Under the pieces are notes generated by a model, which saw only the letters and a program-made list of their open reading frames with translations, was not told the DNA's origin and did not search any database. From NCBI GenBank assembly GCA_018269005.1, contig JAFDVK010000052.1:1-64000 (forward strand): a stretch of DNA of 64,000 nt, given 5' to 3'. Shown here piece by piece: positions 56,965 through 64,000 of this stretch. This stretch comes from Acidobacteriota bacterium (GTDB lineage Bacteria; Acidobacteriota; Blastocatellia; Pyrinomonadales; Pyrinomonadaceae). Numbering within the stretch: position 1 is the stretch's first letter; each line of letters begins with the position of its first letter. The translations under genes and the position numbers were made by a program.

Positions 56965-58680
56965 CTAATTCACGTCACTTGAGACGGTCTTGCCCCAGCC
57001 GTAGCCCGGTTTGAAGATCTCGCTAATTTTTATCGGTGGCTTCTTTGCCAAATAGTTCTTGACCGTAAGGCTGGCCGTCTCTCTGGCCTTCTTTCTCATT
57101 TCGGGCGTCAACGAGCCGAGCAGTTTTTCTGTCAAGCTCGAAGGCGGATTGTAGTTCTTGTTCATCAGTATGTATTCATACACGACGTAGAAATCGATAT
57201 AAGCCATTTCGAGAAGTTTGTTTCCGAGAAGGTCTCCGATCTCTTTCTCTTGCTTGCCGCTTTTCTGCAATGCGGCGGCAAGATTCAGGAATGCGACGCC
57301 GCGATGCCACGACGGATTTTGCTGCGTCAACGCAAACTGCATCTCTTGCCGAAACTTCGATTCGAGCGGCTCGGGCGCAGGTTTCACTACGAAGTTGGCG
57401 CTTGGCTCCGGCGTTGTGGTCGCAGGTGTTGCGGGCTGTGAAGTAGTGGCAACCTGCGGCGTTGCGGGCTTCGTCGTTGGCTGGGCAGGTTTCGCCGGTT
57501 CTGATTTCGCCGCCGCCTTGCCGTCGAGCATATCGAGCTGAATTTGAGCTACCTTGCGAAGGCCGCTCGCTTCCATCGACTTCACGAAATCGGCACGAGC
57601 AAGCGCCTTATTTCCTTTCTTTGCATAGACCTGGCCGCGAAGGAAATATGCGACGAAATTCTTCGGGCTGTCGGTGATCGCCTTATTCACATCGGCCAAC
57701 GCGAGATCGAGCTTGTTCTGCTCAAAATAGAGTTCGCCGCGGCGATAGTAAGCGTTGTTCTTGGCGATCTTGACCGACGGATGAGCTTCAGGCATTGCGA
57801 TGATCTTACTGTATTCTGCGATGGCAAGATCCAGCTGCTTGTTCCGTTTGTAAGCGTTTGCAAGGTCGCCGATCAGGCTGGCGTCATTAGGCGTGAACTT
57901 TACCGCCTCCTTAAAATCTCCGACTGCTCCCGCAAAATCGTCAAGCTGCAGACGCGCTCTCGCCCGGCCCGCGTATGAATATGAATCGACCGGCTGATAA
58001 TATTTGACCGCTTTGCGAAAAAGGTCTTTGATCGCGCGGTCGCGTTCATCATCCTCTCGGATCTCTTCCGCCGTACGCTTATCGCCGCGAACGGTCGAAT
58101 AGCTCAGCATCACGATCTCATACAAGCCTCGGGTGACGAGGCTCTCGGCATATTCATTCCCGATCTTGGTTAGCTGCGTCTTGGCACTGGAAAACTGCGG
58201 ATTCTGCTCGTAGGTTGGATAGATCTCGATAAACTTTTGCAGATCGACTATCGCGGGTTCAAGATCATTTTCGAGTTTGTAGACCTGAGCACGCGCATAA
58301 TAGATGCCGTAGGATGGCGCTCCGGGCTGCAGCTCGATCGCTTTCGAAAAATCAGCGATCGCGTTCAGACTGTTCTGGCTTTTTGGCGGCTTTTCGCCCG
58401 GCTTCAGATTCGCCGAGATCTGGGCCTCCTGCATATAGGTCTTTTTCGGTTCGCCTACCCGTTTGTTCAGGTAGCAAAGACCGCGGCTGTAATAAACGCC
58501 CGCGACATCCGAACGCAAACGGATCACTTCCGTATAGTCGCGAATGGCGTCGTCCCAACGTCTCGCCTTAAAATGCTCCTGCCCGCGGGCGTAGATCGCC
58601 TGCACTTCCGGCTGAGAAAATGCTGTGGCCGCCGCGCACAGAACGAACGAGATCGAAAGTAGGAGGATCTTTTTTGACAT
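56965..58680 (-). CDS. Secreted TPR-repeat protein
   Basis: 571 residues. Signal peptide (MSKKILLLSISFVLCAAATAFSQ, abbreviated LLLSISFVLCAAATAFSQ). At least five TPR-like repeats are readable, including WDDAIRDYTEVIRLRSDVAG, LDLAIAEYSKIIAMPEAHPS and LDLALADVNKAITDSPKNFV. A Pro/Thr/Ala linker (TKPATPQVATTSQPATPATT) separates a C-terminal helical domain (WHRGVAFLNLAAALQKSGKQ). Likely a periplasmic scaffold; it resembles the TPR protein at 60626 in style only. Confidence 0.85.
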   Translation of the reverse strand: MSKKILLLSISFVLCAAATAFSQPEVQAIYARGQEHFKARRWDDAIRDYTEVIRLRSDVAGVYYSRGLCYLNKRVGEPKKTYMQEAQISANLKPGEKPPKSQNSLNAIADFSKAIELQPGAPSYGIYYARAQVYKLENDLEPAIVDLQKFIEIYPTYEQNPQFSSAKTQLTKIGNEYAESLVTRGLYEIVMLSYSTVRGDKRTAEEIREDDERDRAIKDLFRKAVKYYQPVDSYSYAGRARARLQLDDFAGAVGDFKEAVKFTPNDASLIGDLANAYKRNKQLDLAIAEYSKIIAMPEAHPSVKIAKNNAYYRRGELYFEQNKLDLALADVNKAITDSPKNFVAYFLRGQVYAKKGNKALARADFVKSMEASGLRKVAQIQLDMLDGKAAAKSEPAKPAQPTTKPATPQVATTSQPATPATTTPEPSANFVVKPAPEPLESKFRQEMQFALTQQNPSWHRGVAFLNLAAALQKSGKQEKEIGDLLGNKLLEMAYIDFYVVYEYILMNKNYNPPSSLTEKLLGSLTPEMRKKARETASLTVKNYLAKKPPIKISEIFKPGYGWGKTVSSDVN

Positions 58681-58812
58681 ATTTTGGAATCGTACCTGAA
58701 ACAGGCCTATGGATTTCGTATTGTAGCGGTTTTTGATGACTTTATCTAGTAAATGTCAGTCGCTTAAAGCGCCACATTTGCAGCGTATTCCGTTGCGTCG
58801 GGCATTCGCGGT

Positions 58813-59586
58813 TCATTGAAGGTCTGAGGTGCTTCGGACATCGGCACGATACGAATCCGCAACGACCCATGCGCAGGTGGTCAGCAGTATTGAGACGACG
58901 AACTCATTCCATTGAAATGCAGACATTGTCCCTGCGATGATGAGCGGCGTCCAGACGACGAATGTCAATATCGCAAGCTGTACGGTTACGAGGGCCGAAG
59001 CAAGCCGCGAGAGAATGCCGACGATCAACGCAAGGCCGGCGGCAACGAACGCGGCACCCGTGAAATACGACCAGAAGACCGGCCATTGCATCCAAGCGGG
59101 AACGAGCGGAGCGGTCGCTTCGAGATAAATGAAGTGTGCAAGGCCGATGGGAATCAATCCCAGTCCGAATAATGCTCTTGCGATGCGCGCGCCATTCTCG
59201 CCTGTGAGGAAAGTTCGCTGCGAGCCGCGTCGAATCGCGACGTAAAGGATCCAACTGCTTCCAACGAACATCGAGGCCGAGCTCGCCGACCACCAAGTGT
59301 CAACACCGAGCGAGACAAAGAGCCACGGCACTCTTAAGAGCAGCAGCCAAAGCAGCAGGAATGCGAACAGTACACCTGACGCGAGTGGAGCGATCCGACC
59401 CCAAAGCAGGCCGATCCCGCAGGCGAGGTAAATGAGGTCGCACAAATAGGCAAGTACCTGCCTTGCAGGAAGCGACTCAGGCACGGGCTCCAAGCCCGGT
59501 GCGAAAGTGCCTTTCACAAAGCCGAGGATACCAAGGGCGATCAGCACTAAGGCAAAGACGATATGGCTGACTCTTGCATTTCGCAT
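58813..59586 (-). CDS. Polytopic membrane protein, DoxX-like
   Basis: 257 residues with about seven to eight hydrophobic segments. The first (SHIVFALVLIALGILGFVKG) and the later SYFTGAAFVAAGLALIVGIL resemble DoxX/SURF4-type helices, so distant membership of that group is possible. No ligand residues stand out. It is alone, with 132 bases of gene-free DNA after it. Confidence 0.7.
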   Translation of the reverse strand: MRNARVSHIVFALVLIALGILGFVKGTFAPGLEPVPESLPARQVLAYLCDLIYLACGIGLLWGRIAPLASGVLFAFLLLWLLLLRVPWLFVSLGVDTWWSASSASMFVGSSWILYVAIRRGSQRTFLTGENGARIARALFGLGLIPIGLAHFIYLEATAPLVPAWMQWPVFWSYFTGAAFVAAGLALIVGILSRLASALVTVQLAILTFVVWTPLIIAGTMSAFQWNEFVVSILLTTCAWVVADSYRADVRSTSDLQ

Positions 59587-59675
59587 CGAAGGATCGTTGA
59601 CGGCCAGTTGTAATCGACTTCGATGTTGTACAAGCAGAAATGGTTGTTTTCGAGCGGGAGACGCCTTCTTTTCGT

Positions 59676-60146
59676 CTAAGTGATCGATAGATCTGTGGGT
59701 GGGCGGAAATGCCGAAGGATCCAGATCGCGTACGCTAAAGGAAGCAGGCAGCCGGCGATCACAACTACCGTTGGAATGGATAGCTCGGCTGGTGAGAAGC
59801 CGTGACTTGCGCTCATCCCTCCTGCCATTATCAGCGCGAAAAAAAGCAGATATGGAACCATCAGGAGCCCTTCAACAGCAACGTAAACTTTGACCAGATC
59901 CTTGCCCGCAAACATCAAGATTCCAATGGCCAGTAGTCCGATCTCTACAAACCAGGCGGCCAAGGCCGGTGGCGTGCCCTCCGCACCCTTAAGAACCGTC
60001 TCTGCAAAGAAGAGTCCGATCTGCGTGTCAAAGTAAGTCAGCCAGCCGAGCTCCACCGACAGAACATTGAGAGCGATGTAGAGGCATAGGTGGGCGATGG
60101 CGATGAACGCGATATACAACCCCAATATCTTGAAATGCCGTTCCAT
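59676..60146 (-). CDS. Hypothetical membrane protein
   Basis: Not recognised. 156 residues with four predicted helices (FIAIAHLCLYIALNVLSVEL, FVEIGLLAIGILMFAGKDLV, VPYLLFFALIMAGGM, VVIAGCLLPLAYAIWIL). The C-terminal HFRPPTDLSIT is soluble. No charged motif suggests transport or catalysis. Same strand as the 257-residue membrane protein (89-base gap), so they may form a unit. Confidence 0.65.
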   Translation of the reverse strand: MERHFKILGLYIAFIAIAHLCLYIALNVLSVELGWLTYFDTQIGLFFAETVLKGAEGTPPALAAWFVEIGLLAIGILMFAGKDLVKVYVAVEGLLMVPYLLFFALIMAGGMSASHGFSPAELSIPTVVVIAGCLLPLAYAIWILRHFRPPTDLSIT

Positions 60147-60214
60147 TCACACTGTAACCTTCCCCACGAGATTATGCACGGTATCCCGTTCCGTCCCCGG
60201 CGGACTTCGCTGAG

Positions 60215-60352
60215 CTACCTTACAGACTCTAGAGTTCCGGCTCGAAGCGTAGGCAGGAGTCGATTCAGCTTGGGCATCAACGGTAGTAGGTCGGCGATGA
60301 TATGAGCTTTCAGCTTTTTAGGTAAACACTCGTCGAGCAAGACTCGTATTAA
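60215..60352 (-). pseudogene. Internally deleted DUF5615 (PIN-like) toxin remnant
   Basis: A 45-codon frame overlapping the end of the DUF433 gene. It reads IRVLLDECLPKKLKAHI, the N-terminus of DUF5615 PIN-like toxins with the catalytic Asp-Glu, then jumps directly to IADLLPLMPKLNRLLPTL...TLESVR, which matches the C-terminus of the same family. Some 55-60 central residues are missing, in frame. The expected TTG/ATG start overlapping the antitoxin stop is TTA-ATA here, so the start is also lost. A decayed toxin, not expected to be active. Confidence 0.8.
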
Positions 60353-60570
60353 CCGATTTCCTCAAACGAATGACTCAGCTCACGAAGCAATTCGGTGGCT
60401 TGTTCGCGCTTTACGGTCGGGAAATCATCGAGAAACTCGTCGAGTGAATGCCCGCCCGCCAAATAATCAAGCAAACTTTGCGCAGGAACCCGAGTTCCGG
60501 CAAAAACGGCCGCTCCGCTCATCACGTCCGGCGAACGAGATACAACTGTTGATCCGACCGGTGCATTCAT
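60349..60570 (-). CDS. DUF433 protein (antitoxin-type)
   Basis: 73 residues. The motif VMSGAAVFAGTRVPAQSLLDYL followed by HSLDEFLDDFPTVKREQA is the DUF433 fold, a small winged-helix-like module found as the antitoxin of DUF5615 PIN-like toxins. It overlaps by 4 bases the start of a deleted toxin remnant. The antitoxin itself looks complete. It could still repress its own promoter. Confidence 0.88.
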   Translation of the reverse strand: MNAPVGSTVVSRSPDVMSGAAVFAGTRVPAQSLLDYLAGGHSLDEFLDDFPTVKREQATELLRELSHSFEEIG

Positions 60571-60625
60571 GATCCCATTCTACAACAAGTCAGGAGAAGA
60601 AGAATAGATATGAGCGCGCTTTGTA

Positions 60626-62482
60626 TCAGCAAGCGCTCAGGCCGGAGTTAGTTAGTTTTATCGTGTTGTCAATTGAATTGAGCGTGTTCGTGTAATGTTC
60701 GCGGAGTTTTGTCCCGTGAGCGATATTTCCGCCAAGCGAAATAAGCTTTCCACGTTCGTTGGCTAGAGCTCTATAGAACGTGCTGGTGGCGTCGCATTTT
60801 TGCTTTAGCGTGCGGCCGCTGCCGGTGCTCGCCTGAAATGTGGAATACGCTTTGTTGGCACGCGCGGCGATCTCGTTGATGCGAGCCATCTGCTCGATCT
60901 CGTAAACCTTCGAGGCGGCTGCACTGTTGGCTGACACTTCCGGGCTGATCCTTAACCGTTCCAAACCTGCGATGGCGTCGGGGTTGATCGGATTGATCTG
61001 AAGCGAATCGGAATAAGCGACAGCAGCTTTATCGACCTCGCCGAGTTTGGCCAATGCGTCGCCTTTGCGCCAATGAGGCTCGGCGAAATGCGGCGGATCG
61101 ATGGTGATCGTGCCGGTGCCGTACCGCGTCTTGAGAATACTGATCGCGGCATCGAATTCGGTGATAGCCGCGCGTTGGTTGTCCTTAACCTCCGAATAGA
61201 CACGGCCGCGGATGACCCGTGACTTTACGTCTGCACCGTTATTGGCGACCGGCTTTCTTGCATATTCGGCGGTCGGGATATTCGACAGAATGGCTTGCTC
61301 TTTCCACGCGAGGAGCTTGATCTGCTTATCGGGATGACTAAGCAGAAGCTTCGCACGCTCGTAGCGGGCCAGGATGCTGTAATCCAGAGCGTTTCGGTCA
61401 CGGCTGACGCCATCCTTTATGTTGAGCGCGTGGTTGAGAACTTCGAGAAACTCGTTGCGGGCCTTCATATCGATCGATTTACCTGTTCTGCGGGCCGATT
61501 CGAGCCAGAAGATCGCGTCGTTGTAATACCACCGGGCATTTTCGTACGTAAGTGATTCGGGATACCCGGCCTGATTCACCACGCGCTTGAACTCGGTCTC
61601 GTGAAACAAGCCGTCATCCCTAAGATTCGGGTCCTCTTTCTCGACCGTAAACAGCGAAATGGCACCTCCGCCCGGGCATTGGTAGGCGCGCAGATCATGC
61701 ACGTATCGGTCGAACGGTTTCTCCGGAGACTTTCGCCCCGCGGGTTTGCAGGTGTAGCCGTCCTTGGCGAAAGCCATATAGACCCATGACGCTTTCCAAC
61801 CCGGCTGCATTGCCACAGCCTTTTCAAAATTCTGCTTGGCGTTCGCCTTGTCGCCGACCGACGCGTAACACTGGCCGAGGCGCAAGTGATACCACGCGTC
61901 GTTGTCCTTTTTGTATTCCGGATGTGCCATCACGCCCTTGATAGCGTTCACACACCCTTGCATGTCGCGTGCGTAGTATGCGGCGGCCGCTTTGCCTCTT
62001 AGTGCGGGAAGGGAAGCGGGGTCCATCGCCAGGGCCTTTGAATACTCACGGTCCGCTTCAAGTCCGAGCTTAGCGGCGAAATACAGATCGCCGAGATGGA
62101 GGCGATTCCACACGTCCTCCGGCTTGTTCTGTATAGCGTAAAGAAAGTCTGCACGCGCCTTCGTGAAATGTTTGGAATCGCCGGTGCTGGTGTAGAGAGC
62201 GAAATGCGCGCGGCCTCGGATTAGCTGAATGCCGCCGTGAGCTTCCGGCGCGTATGCCAGAAATTTGTTCGCCTCCTCGATCGCCTTTTCATAATTTCCG
62301 GCGTCGAACTCGGCGGAAACTTTCTTCCCGATCGGATCAATAAACGCACTGCCCCAAAGCCTCTGCGCCGCCGCACCGGCCTCAGCATCCATTTCCTGAT
62401 ATGTCTGAGCCAATAACCCTGCGGGTACGAAAAGTAGAAATGCAACGATGAAGAGAACCGATAAATGTTTGGGGAAATCCAT
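60626..62482 (-). CDS. Secreted TPR-repeat protein
   Basis: 618 residues with a signal peptide (LSVLFIVAFLLFVPAGLLAQ). Repeats such as YEKAIEEANKFLAYAPEAHG, VWNRLHLGDLYFAAKLGLEA, YYARDMQGCVNAIKGVMAHP, WYHLRLGQCYASVGDKANAK and VDKAAVAYSDSLQINPINPD indicate a TPR solenoid of eight or more units. A Cys-containing insert (YQCPGGGAISLFTVEKEDPN) interrupts it. The C-terminus has a disulfide-capable pair (LKQKCDATST and NSGLSAC). Periplasmic protein-interaction role likely. Confidence 0.85.
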   Translation of the reverse strand: MDFPKHLSVLFIVAFLLFVPAGLLAQTYQEMDAEAGAAAQRLWGSAFIDPIGKKVSAEFDAGNYEKAIEEANKFLAYAPEAHGGIQLIRGRAHFALYTSTGDSKHFTKARADFLYAIQNKPEDVWNRLHLGDLYFAAKLGLEADREYSKALAMDPASLPALRGKAAAAYYARDMQGCVNAIKGVMAHPEYKKDNDAWYHLRLGQCYASVGDKANAKQNFEKAVAMQPGWKASWVYMAFAKDGYTCKPAGRKSPEKPFDRYVHDLRAYQCPGGGAISLFTVEKEDPNLRDDGLFHETEFKRVVNQAGYPESLTYENARWYYNDAIFWLESARRTGKSIDMKARNEFLEVLNHALNIKDGVSRDRNALDYSILARYERAKLLLSHPDKQIKLLAWKEQAILSNIPTAEYARKPVANNGADVKSRVIRGRVYSEVKDNQRAAITEFDAAISILKTRYGTGTITIDPPHFAEPHWRKGDALAKLGEVDKAAVAYSDSLQINPINPDAIAGLERLRISPEVSANSAAASKVYEIEQMARINEIAARANKAYSTFQASTGSGRTLKQKCDATSTFYRALANERGKLISLGGNIAHGTKLREHYTNTLNSIDNTIKLTNSGLSAC

Positions 62483-62613
62483 GCCTTGTTAGTCGCAGCT
62501 TTAAGCCTGCTCCGAATATTGTGAAGTATGCCGCTCAGTTCTTGCAAGCATGACGGTAATGCGTTTGGACATCGCCAAGCTCAGGCCACGGACTTCCGGT
62601 CTTTTCCCCGGCT

Positions 62614-62885
62614 CTGCCGCAATGCAAGGCGGTCAGGCTTGCTTCACCTTCAGTCTTGAACATCCAATGGCGGCTTGCCGCAAACCAGTGCGGTCGGGCT
62701 TGCTTCGTCTTCAGTCTTGAACATCCAATGGCGGCTTGCCGCAATGCACGGCGGTCGGGCTTGCCCGACCGTAGCAGGCCACCAAAAAAACATAGCCCGC
62801 TTCAGCGGGCGAAAGAGTTTCTGTCGGAGGCACAGCCTGCTTCTGAAGTTTTGGGGTAAGTCGCACGGTCAGGCAAGCCTGACCG
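62614..62885. repeat. Direct and inverted repeats (CGGTCRGGC family) in spacer
   Basis: TTCAGTCTTGAACATCCAAT begins 35-base identical blocks at 62649-62683 and 62710-62744 (period 61). Their GCCGCAATGCA-type flank recurs at about 62614. A perfect palindrome CGGTCGGGC-TT-GCCCGACCG lies at 62752-62771, GCCCGC-TTCA-GCGGGC at 62795-62810, and CGGTCAGGC-AA-GCCTGACCG at 62866-62885. No gene between 62483 and 62926. Confidence 0.8.
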
Positions 62886-62926
62886 CACTGCCCCTGGGCA
62901 AAGCCCATGAGATCTGGTGGTTATTG

Positions 62927-63637
62927 CTACTTGGTTTTTGCTTTTGGCTGCCAGCCCGCACCGTCTCCGGTCCATGTCTGTTTGTCAGCGGGAATGTGGC
63001 CGGTGTCGCTGAACGCGGCGACGCGTGTCGATCCATCGGCGCGTACGGCGATGACGGTAATGGATGCGTTGGCTATCGTCATACCGCGCCACAGCTTGCC
63101 GCTGCCTGAAAGCGACCGGCTTACGAACCAGCGAATAACGTTGCCGTGGCAGACGAGAACGTCGTGCAGATCGCCGCCGGGCGATGCCTGCACATACTTT
63201 GCCCAGGCCTCGTCGAGTCTTTGGTCGCAACCGGCGGTGTCGTCCTCTGCCGGCTCTTTTTTATCTGAAGCCGAAGCAGGTGTGCACTCGTTCAACAACG
63301 GATCTCTTGTCGGCGTGAGCTTAAGGGACTTGCCGATGTCATCTGCGGTCTCGCGTGCTCGCGTGTACTCGCTGCTGACGAATGTGTCGAATTTCAACCG
63401 AAGCTTCTTTAGCCGCTTCCCCATGAATCCCGCCTGTTTGTGCCCGAGTTCTACGAGATGTTTACCGGTCTTTGAGTCGGCCTTGTCTTCGTGGTCGTAT
63501 TCACCGTGTCGGATCAGATAAAGATATCGGACACCTTTCTCGACCTTCGGTGTGTTTTGGCTAAAGCCGTGAACCGGCATAAACGCCAAACAGGCTGCAA
63601 TGAGTATTAAAACGTAAGTGAATCTGCGGTTCGTCAT
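62927..63637 (-). CDS. Secreted histidine phosphatase family protein
   Basis: 236 residues with a signal peptide (YVLILIAACLAFMPVHGFSQ). The phosphatase motif R43-H44-G45 in LYLIRHGEYDHED supplies the phosphorylated His, and VCHGNVIRW gives the second catalytic His. ARETADDIGKSL and ITVIAVRADGS complete the fold. A mid-protein segment (TPASASDKKEPAEDDTAGCD) is an insertion relative to SixA/PhoE-type proteins. Substrate unknown; secreted, so probably an envelope phosphate-ester. Confidence 0.9.
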   Translation of the reverse strand: MTNRRFTYVLILIAACLAFMPVHGFSQNTPKVEKGVRYLYLIRHGEYDHEDKADSKTGKHLVELGHKQAGFMGKRLKKLRLKFDTFVSSEYTRARETADDIGKSLKLTPTRDPLLNECTPASASDKKEPAEDDTAGCDQRLDEAWAKYVQASPGGDLHDVLVCHGNVIRWFVSRSLSGSGKLWRGMTIANASITVIAVRADGSTRVAAFSDTGHIPADKQTWTGDGAGWQPKAKTK

Positions 63638-63891
63638 AAAAGTTTCACGATCAGAGCCGAATATGAATCCGGTTAGTAAATATCAAAAGCCGGGTCTTTC
63701 CTCGCGGATCAAAGGGACGTTAACGCCCGGAGTCGCTTCTAGTGCGCTGATCAATGTAGGTGCCTCGCTCATCGGTTTCTCTGAATTCTCTCCGACCTTT
63801 GACGCCTTGCTCCATGGTAACGCGGTCAGCTTCGTTCTTACCGGATCAAATAAATTCTAGCTCAGCTGCCCTCCCCGGATTGGGGCATGTG
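63638..63891. other. Short spacer without a supported gene
   Basis: About 250 bases between the phosphatase start and the 3' end of the edge gene. A plus-strand frame (ATG at 63663) exists but has no recognisable domain and no clear ribosome site. It likely holds the phosphatase promoter. Confidence 0.4.
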
Positions 63892-63999
63892 CTAGGGCTT
63901 GAAATCGAATGAAATCCATCCAGAAACCTTCGTCGGAACGCCGGACAATGAGGTAGGTGGAAATTTAAGTTTTCTGACCGCATCGAGGGCGGCGTTATG
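63892..63999 (-). CDS. TonB-like protein, C-terminal end only (truncated by window)
   Basis: On the minus strand, 35 codons end at a TAG at 63892-63894. The reading frame gives ALDAVRKLKFPPTSLSGVP then KVSGWISFDF, matching the end of the TonB C-terminal domain (the A-xxA-x-x-W/L-KF-P pattern followed by two beta strands). The rest lies beyond the window edge. A TonB/energy-transducer-type or TonB-domain protein of the envelope is most likely. Confidence 0.7.
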   Translation of the reverse strand, partial: HNAALDAVRKLKFPPTSLSGVPTKVSGWISFDFKP

Positions 64000-64000
64000 A

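Noticed and set aside
63618..63860. 80-codon plus-strand frame after the histidine phosphatase gene
   Set aside because: No domain or conserved motif, overlaps the phosphatase start, and has no convincing ribosome site.

Overview
The window is a 64 kb chromosomal segment of a bacterium, most likely an Acidobacteriota of the Blastocatellia/Pyrinomonadales type. This is an inference, not a database match. It rests on the moderately high GC, a tandem family of secreted DUF3857/transglutaminase-like proteins, many secreted TPR proteins, a pilB/pilT/pilC cluster, a type VI secretion membrane module with TagJ/ImpE, and abundant short palindromic and heptameric repeats between genes. The gene content is mostly housekeeping and envelope functions. 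No prophage, CRISPR array, rRNA operon or large integrated element is visible.

Layout. 0.4-7.2 kb: sugar aminotransferase, PEP mutase-like enzyme, membrane-anchored glutamate-synthase-like flavoprotein, subclass B3 metallo-beta-lactamase with a Gln zinc-site variant, and thiC under a TPP riboswitch, with repeat DNA carried in frame inside thiC. 7.4-12.2 kb: secreted M48 protease fused to a beta-propeller, a small secreted protein, elongator tRNA-Met, and a PEGA/TPR protein. 12.2-17.6 kb: type IV pilus motor operon (pilB, a very basic secreted protein, pilT, pilC) behind a near-consensus promoter. 17.7-25.3 kb: dxs, a DsbA-VKOR disulfide pair, an ECF sigma/anti-sigma pair and a double M16 peptidase. 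25.5-34.0 kb: four tandem DUF3857/transglutaminase-like paralogues on the minus strand; only one keeps the Cys-His-Asp triad. 34.2-43.7 kb: class I aldolase, GT-C-like membrane protein, MBL hydrolase, GNAT and small proteins, DHH phosphoesterase, an IS200/RAYT-like transposase bracketed by mirrored three-hairpin units, and an amino-acid permease.

43.8-50.6 kb: tagJ, tssM and tssL plus a POT peptide transporter. 50.8-54.4 kb: tRNA with CAU anticodon (probably Ile2), AlaA-type aminotransferase, transglutaminase-like protein, a gene-free tract with an orphan operator-like palindrome, and ychF. 54.5-57.0 kb: ArsR/SRPBCC/DoxX/VOC/DUF4256 cluster with heptamer repeats between genes. 57.0-64.0 kb: TPR proteins, membrane proteins, a DUF433 antitoxin beside an internally deleted DUF5615-type toxin, a repeat-rich spacer, a secreted histidine phosphatase, and the 3' end of a TonB-like gene running off the edge.

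The most unusual signals are the DUF3857 array with three pseudo-transglutaminases, the mirrored-hairpin transposase element, heptamer/REP-like repeats translated inside thiC, and the collapsed toxin gene next to an intact antitoxin.
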